DNA from: Methylophilaceae bacterium
GTDB lineage: Bacteria; Pseudomonadota; Gammaproteobacteria; Burkholderiales; Methylophilaceae
DNA length: 37,397 nt
Assembly: GCA_011391175.1 (NCBI GenBank)
Contig: JAABQZ010000011.1
Location: 1-37,397 of the forward strand
Reading direction: 5' to 3'
Shown: piece by piece, positions 34,513 to 37,397 of the stretch
Position numbering within the stretch: position 1 is the first letter of the stretch
How the letters are laid out: each line of letters begins with the position of its first letter
Program-made: the position numbers and the translations under genes
Notes under the pieces: generated by a model
What the model was told of the DNA's origin: nothing
What the model saw: only the letters and a program-made list of their open reading frames with translations
Database searches by the model: none

Positions 34513-36678
34513 ATGTTGAAAGCAGTCGAGCCTATGGCCAAGTCGCAAGAGAGCGCCAGCGTTGAAATTCCAATCCAGTCGGTTTCGCTGGATATCTGGG
34601 ATAAAAAATATCGCTTAAAGGCAAAAAACGGCGACCATGTAGATGCCGACATGGATGCTTCATACTCTCGCGTTGCGCGCGCGCTGGCCGATGTAGAAAC
34701 GACTGAAGAAAAACGTGCAGAATGGCACGAGAAATTTTTGTGGGCATTGCGTCGCGGTGCAATTCCCGCAGGCCGCATCACCTCAAACGCAGGCGCGTTA
34801 GAGCACAAACCTGCCACTTCTACCATTAATTGCACGGTTTCTGGCGTGGTTGAAGACAGCATGGACAACATTCTTAACAAGGTGCACGAAGCTGGCTTAA
34901 CGCTAAAAGCAGGTTGTGGCATTGGTTACGAGTTTTCTACATTGCGTCCAAAAGGCGCATTTGTAGCGGGCGCTGGCGCATATACATCTGGCCCGCTGTC
35001 GTTTATGGATATCTACGACAAAATGTGTTTCACCGTGTCATCTGCTGGCGGCCGCCGAGGTGCCCAAATGGCCACGTTTGATATCAGCCACCCTGATGTG
35101 ACGGATTTTATTAAAGCCAAACGCGAAAATGGCCGTTTGCGCCAATTTAATCTTTCTTGCCTCATTACCAAAGAATTCATGGAAGCGGTAAAAGCCGATT
35201 CTGAGTGGAAGTTGGCTTTCCCAGTGACGGAAAAAGAAGCGATTGTGGATGGCCTGAACGTCAACGACATTACGCAAGTGGTGTGGCGCGAGTGGCCAGT
35301 AAAAGGCAAATACCTTACCAAAGCGGATGGCGTAGATGCTGGCAAAGTGGCTTGCCGCGTGTATAAAACCATTAAAGCGCGCCGCCTGTGGGATGTGATT
35401 ATGTCCAGCACTTACGATTTTGCTGAGCCAGGCTTTATCTTGATTGACCGCGTCAATGAAATGAACAACAACTGGTTTTGCGAGAACATTCGCGCAACTA
35501 ATCCTTGTGGTGAGCAACCATTGCCGCCCTATGGCGCATGTTTATTGGGCTCGGTTAACTTAACTAAATTTGTACGTAACCCATTTACCGATGAGGCTAC
35601 GTTTGATTGGGCTGAATATCGCCAAGTGGTGGGCGTGTTTACTCGCATGTTGGATAACGTGGTGGAAATTAATGGCTTGCCACTACAACAACAACGCGAT
35701 GAAATCGCCCGCAAGCGCCGTCACGGCATGGGTTATTTGGGCTTGGGCTCAACCTTTACCATGATGAAAATGAAATACGGTGAAGAAGACTCGATTAAAT
35801 TTACCGATGAAGTCACGCGCGTGATGGCCGAAGAAGGCTGGAATGTGGGCGTGCAGCTGGCAGAAGAAAAAGGCCCGGCGCCAATTATGGATGAGAAATT
35901 TGAAGTGACTGCCGACATGCTGGCAAAACGTCCAGAAATGGCGTCCGATGGCATTAAAGTGGGTCAAAAAATCGCGGGTAAAGTGTTGTTGGGTAAATAC
36001 AGCCGCTATATGCAGCAGTTCCCTGAAGGCTTGCGTAACCAAATCGCCAGCAAGGGCGTGCGCTTTACGCACCACAGCTCAATCGCGCCAACTGGTACCA
36101 TTTCTTTGAGTTTGGCTAATAACGCCAGCAACGGCATCGAGCCATCATTTGCGCACCACTATGCGCGCAATGTGATTCGCGAGGGCAAAAAATCGAAAGA
36201 AAAAGTCGATGTATTCTCTTTCGAGCTGTTGGCTTATCGCGAGTTGATTAACCCAAAAGCCATGCCATTTAGTGATAAAGAAGATGAAAAGCTGCCTGAC
36301 TACTTTTTAGATTCTTCCACCATCATGGCCAAAGCGCATGTGGATATTCAAGCGGCATCACAAAAATGGATTGATAGCTCAATCTCAAAAACCATTAACG
36401 TGCCGACTGATTACGATTTTGAAGATTTTAAAAATATCTATTTGTACGCTTACGACAAAGGCTTAAAAGGTTGCACCACATTCAGGTTTAACCCAGAGGC
36501 GTTCCAAGGCGTATTGGTAACCGAGAAAGATTTAGAAAACACCACCTACAAATTTACGCTAGATGACGGCAGCGAGATTGAAGTAAAAGGCAACGAAGAG
36601 ATTGAATACGATGGCGAGATTCACTCAGCCGCCAACTTATATGATGCGTTAAAAGAGGGCTATTACGGTAAGTTCTAG
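34513..36678 (+). CDS. nrdJa: Coenzyme-B12-dependent (class II) ribonucleotide reductase, main chain
   Basis: NrdJ makes deoxyribonucleotides with adenosylcobalamin as radical source, and works with or without oxygen. ATG 34513 follows GGGAG at 5 bases; GTG 34507 overlaps that site. Visible motifs are TINCTVSG with the first redox Cys, CGIGYEFSTLRP, and ATNPCGEQPLPPYGACLLGSVNL, which has the radical Cys in NPCGE and the second redox Cys in GACLLGS. SSIAPTGTISL is the phosphate site and KGCTTFRFNPEA the C-terminal part. At 721 residues it lacks the usual further C-terminal domain, which is encoded separately at 36854 onward, as in Pseudomonas nrdJa/nrdJb. Confidence 0.95.
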   Translation: MLKAVEPMAKSQESASVEIPIQSVSLDIWDKKYRLKAKNGDHVDADMDASYSRVARALADVETTEEKRAEWHEKFLWALRRGAIPAGRITSNAGALEHKPATSTINCTVSGVVEDSMDNILNKVHEAGLTLKAGCGIGYEFSTLRPKGAFVAGAGAYTSGPLSFMDIYDKMCFTVSSAGGRRGAQMATFDISHPDVTDFIKAKRENGRLRQFNLSCLITKEFMEAVKADSEWKLAFPVTEKEAIVDGLNVNDITQVVWREWPVKGKYLTKADGVDAGKVACRVYKTIKARRLWDVIMSSTYDFAEPGFILIDRVNEMNNNWFCENIRATNPCGEQPLPPYGACLLGSVNLTKFVRNPFTDEATFDWAEYRQVVGVFTRMLDNVVEINGLPLQQQRDEIARKRRHGMGYLGLGSTFTMMKMKYGEEDSIKFTDEVTRVMAEEGWNVGVQLAEEKGPAPIMDEKFEVTADMLAKRPEMASDGIKVGQKIAGKVLLGKYSRYMQQFPEGLRNQIASKGVRFTHHSSIAPTGTISLSLANNASNGIEPSFAHHYARNVIREGKKSKEKVDVFSFELLAYRELINPKAMPFSDKEDEKLPDYFLDSSTIMAKAHVDIQAASQKWIDSSISKTINVPTDYDFEDFKNIYLYAYDKGLKGCTTFRFNPEAFQGVLVTEKDLENTTYKFTLDDGSEIEVKGNEEIEYDGEIHSAANLYDALKEGYYGKF

Positions 36679-36682
36679 GTTG

Positions 36683-36707
36683 TCATTCCGTATCAAGTAC
36701 GGAATGA
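36683..36707. repeat. Perfect hairpin in the nrdJa-nrdJb intercistronic region
   Basis: TCATTCCGTA and TACGGAATGA pair over 10 bp around loop TCAAG, five bases after the nrdJa stop. The plus strand continues with AAAAATCG, so it is not a terminator in that direction. It may stabilise or process the mRNA, or be a different small palindromic repeat. Confidence 0.6.
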
Positions 36708-36737
36708 AAAATCGAAGTAAAAGTTAAGGGGAAGTTT

Positions 36738-36869
36738 ATGCAAGCAGCAAAAACGTACTTTTTAATGATAAAAAATTGGTTTGCAAACTGGTTTAAAAAT
36801 AGTTGGGCTGAGTTTACGCCGTTGCAAGAGTTGCAGTATTTAGGAGAGAAATTATGGCAGTTAAAATAG
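36738..36869 (+). CDS. 43-aa ORF between nrdJa and nrdJb
   Basis: I do not recognise this protein. ATG 36738 follows AAGGGGAAG at good distance, one of the strongest ribosome sites in the window. The 43 residues are aromatic and basic, with the runs MIKNWFANWFKNSWAEF and LGEKLWQLK and four Trp. The central part forms an amphipathic helix that could lie on a membrane or a protein partner. The stop codon lies 16 bases inside nrdJb, in another frame, and the nrdJb ribosome site GGAGA is inside this ORF. It could work as a coupling leader for nrdJb, as a small reductase partner, or both. Confidence 0.6.
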   Translation: MQAAKTYFLMIKNWFANWFKNSWAEFTPLQELQYLGEKLWQLK

Positions 36870-37397
36870 ATAAAAAAATCACTGGCTACGCGCTGGTTAA
36901 CGAGCAAGATAAAATTGACGCTGCAACCAAAGCGGCCGAAGCCAAAGCGCAACAAAGCAATGTGGTTGCCATGGGCGAGCCGCTAAGCCGCCCCGATATT
37001 TTGGTGGGCAGCACCTACAAAATTAAAACGCCAGTCACCGAGCACGCGCTTTACATCACCATTAACGATGTGGTGATGCACCAAGGCACGCCGCAAGAGC
37101 ATCGCCGCCCGTTCGAGATATTTATCAACTCCAAAAATATGGATCACTTTCAATGGATAGTCGCCCTCACCCGCGTCATGTCTGCGGTGTTTCGCAAAGG
37201 TGGCGATGTGACGTTTTTGGTGGAAGAGCTTAAAAGCGTGTTCGAGCCAAGTGGCGGCTACTTTAAAAAAGGCGGTCGTTTTGTGCCTAGTTTAGTGGCA
37301 GAGATTGGCGAAGTGGTAGAGCAGCATTTGCAATCTATCGGCATGCTTAAAAAAGTGGGGTTAGATGAACACCAACAAAAACTGGTAGAAGAAAAAC
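36854..37397 (+). CDS. nrdJb: Class II ribonucleotide reductase, second chain (NrdJb), N-terminal part
   Basis: The frame opens at ATG 36854 behind TAGGAGA and stays open to the window end (181 residues seen). It begins MAVKIDKKITGYALV, as NrdJb of Pseudomonas-type split reductases does from memory, then has ILVGSTYKIKTPVTEHALYI, RPFEIFINSKNMDHFQWIVALTRVMSAVFRKGGDV and RFVPSLVAEIGEVVEQHL (runs cut to key parts: TYKIKTPVTEHALYITIND; FEIFINSKNMDHFQW; SAVFRKGG). These match the C-terminal domain of one-chain class II reductases. The redox Cys pair expected at the very C terminus would lie outside the window. It is translated separately from nrdJa, with the 43-aa ORF overlapping its start. Confidence 0.85.
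   Translation, partial: MAVKIDKKITGYALVNEQDKIDAATKAAEAKAQQSNVVAMGEPLSRPDILVGSTYKIKTPVTEHALYITINDVVMHQGTPQEHRRPFEIFINSKNMDHFQWIVALTRVMSAVFRKGGDVTFLVEELKSVFEPSGGYFKKGGRFVPSLVAEIGEVVEQHLQSIGMLKKVGLDEHQQKLVEEK

Noticed and set aside
35038-35517. 159-aa minus-strand ORF inside nrdJa
   Set aside because: It is antisense to the catalytic core of the reductase, with His/Phe-rich shadow composition.
36683-36955. 90-aa minus-strand ORF in the nrdJa-nrdJb gap
   Set aside because: It overlaps the start of nrdJb and has no ribosome site; the plus-strand 43-aa ORF has a strong one.

Overview
This 37.4 kb window looks like a chromosomal piece of a betaproteobacterial methylotroph, most plausibly of the Methylophilaceae (Methylotenera/Methylophilus type). 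The signs are a formaldehyde-activating-enzyme (Fae) family gene, a quinoprotein-associated zinc metallohydrolase lipoprotein, a split coenzyme-B12-dependent ribonucleotide reductase, gltBD and a TolC/WaaA neighbourhood, in moderately AT-rich DNA. The genus is inferred from gene content, not from a database comparison. No transposase, phage gene, CRISPR array or rRNA was seen.

Layout. 1-800: end of an MDR oxidoreductase gene, a terminator, a tRNA-Gly(CCC) gene with a good promoter, and the decayed remains of a second tRNA-Gly(CCC). 801-2317: thiD-thiE. 2446-3732: hemL. 3758-4092: an 88-aa Cys-containing orphan read from a textbook Fur-box promoter. 4251-10331: gltB-gltD (glutamate synthase). 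10426-11490: hemE. 11616-13730: cytochrome b561, a metallo-beta-lactamase-fold lipoprotein and a DoxX protein, with a Crp-like site between the two divergent genes. 13845-15305: a GNAT protein, a Fae paralogue and a 76-aa orphan. 15346-19364 (minus): an expanded AsmA-family protein and mutY, almost abutting. 19439-20272 (minus): uppP. 20457-24126 (minus): TPP riboswitch, thiC, an RluF-like pseudouridine synthase and a YidB/DUF937 protein. 24273-24413: a 46-aa two-helix membrane protein. 24553-32762: tetR, RND adaptor, RND pump, PCMT-like, tolC, isochorismatase-like and a membrane-anchored unknown, all co-oriented with gaps below 40 nt. 32877-34130 (minus): waaA. 34513 to the end: nrdJa, a 43-aa ORF and nrdJb, behind a leader with an NrdR-like box.

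The core genes serve thiamin synthesis (thiC, thiD, thiE), tetrapyrrole synthesis (hemL, hemE), ammonia assimilation (gltBD), envelope building (uppP, waaA, AsmA, tolC) and DNA synthesis and repair (nrdJ, mutY). Across the window, at least five copies of an approximately 35-nt palindromic repeat lie only between genes, mostly after 3' ends. The points most worth a second look are the Fae paralogue with Met at an active-site His position, the 43-aa ORF between the two halves of the split reductase, the Fur-controlled Cys protein, the REP-like repeat family, the decaying tRNA-Gly pair, and the RND pump operon running into pcm-tolC.
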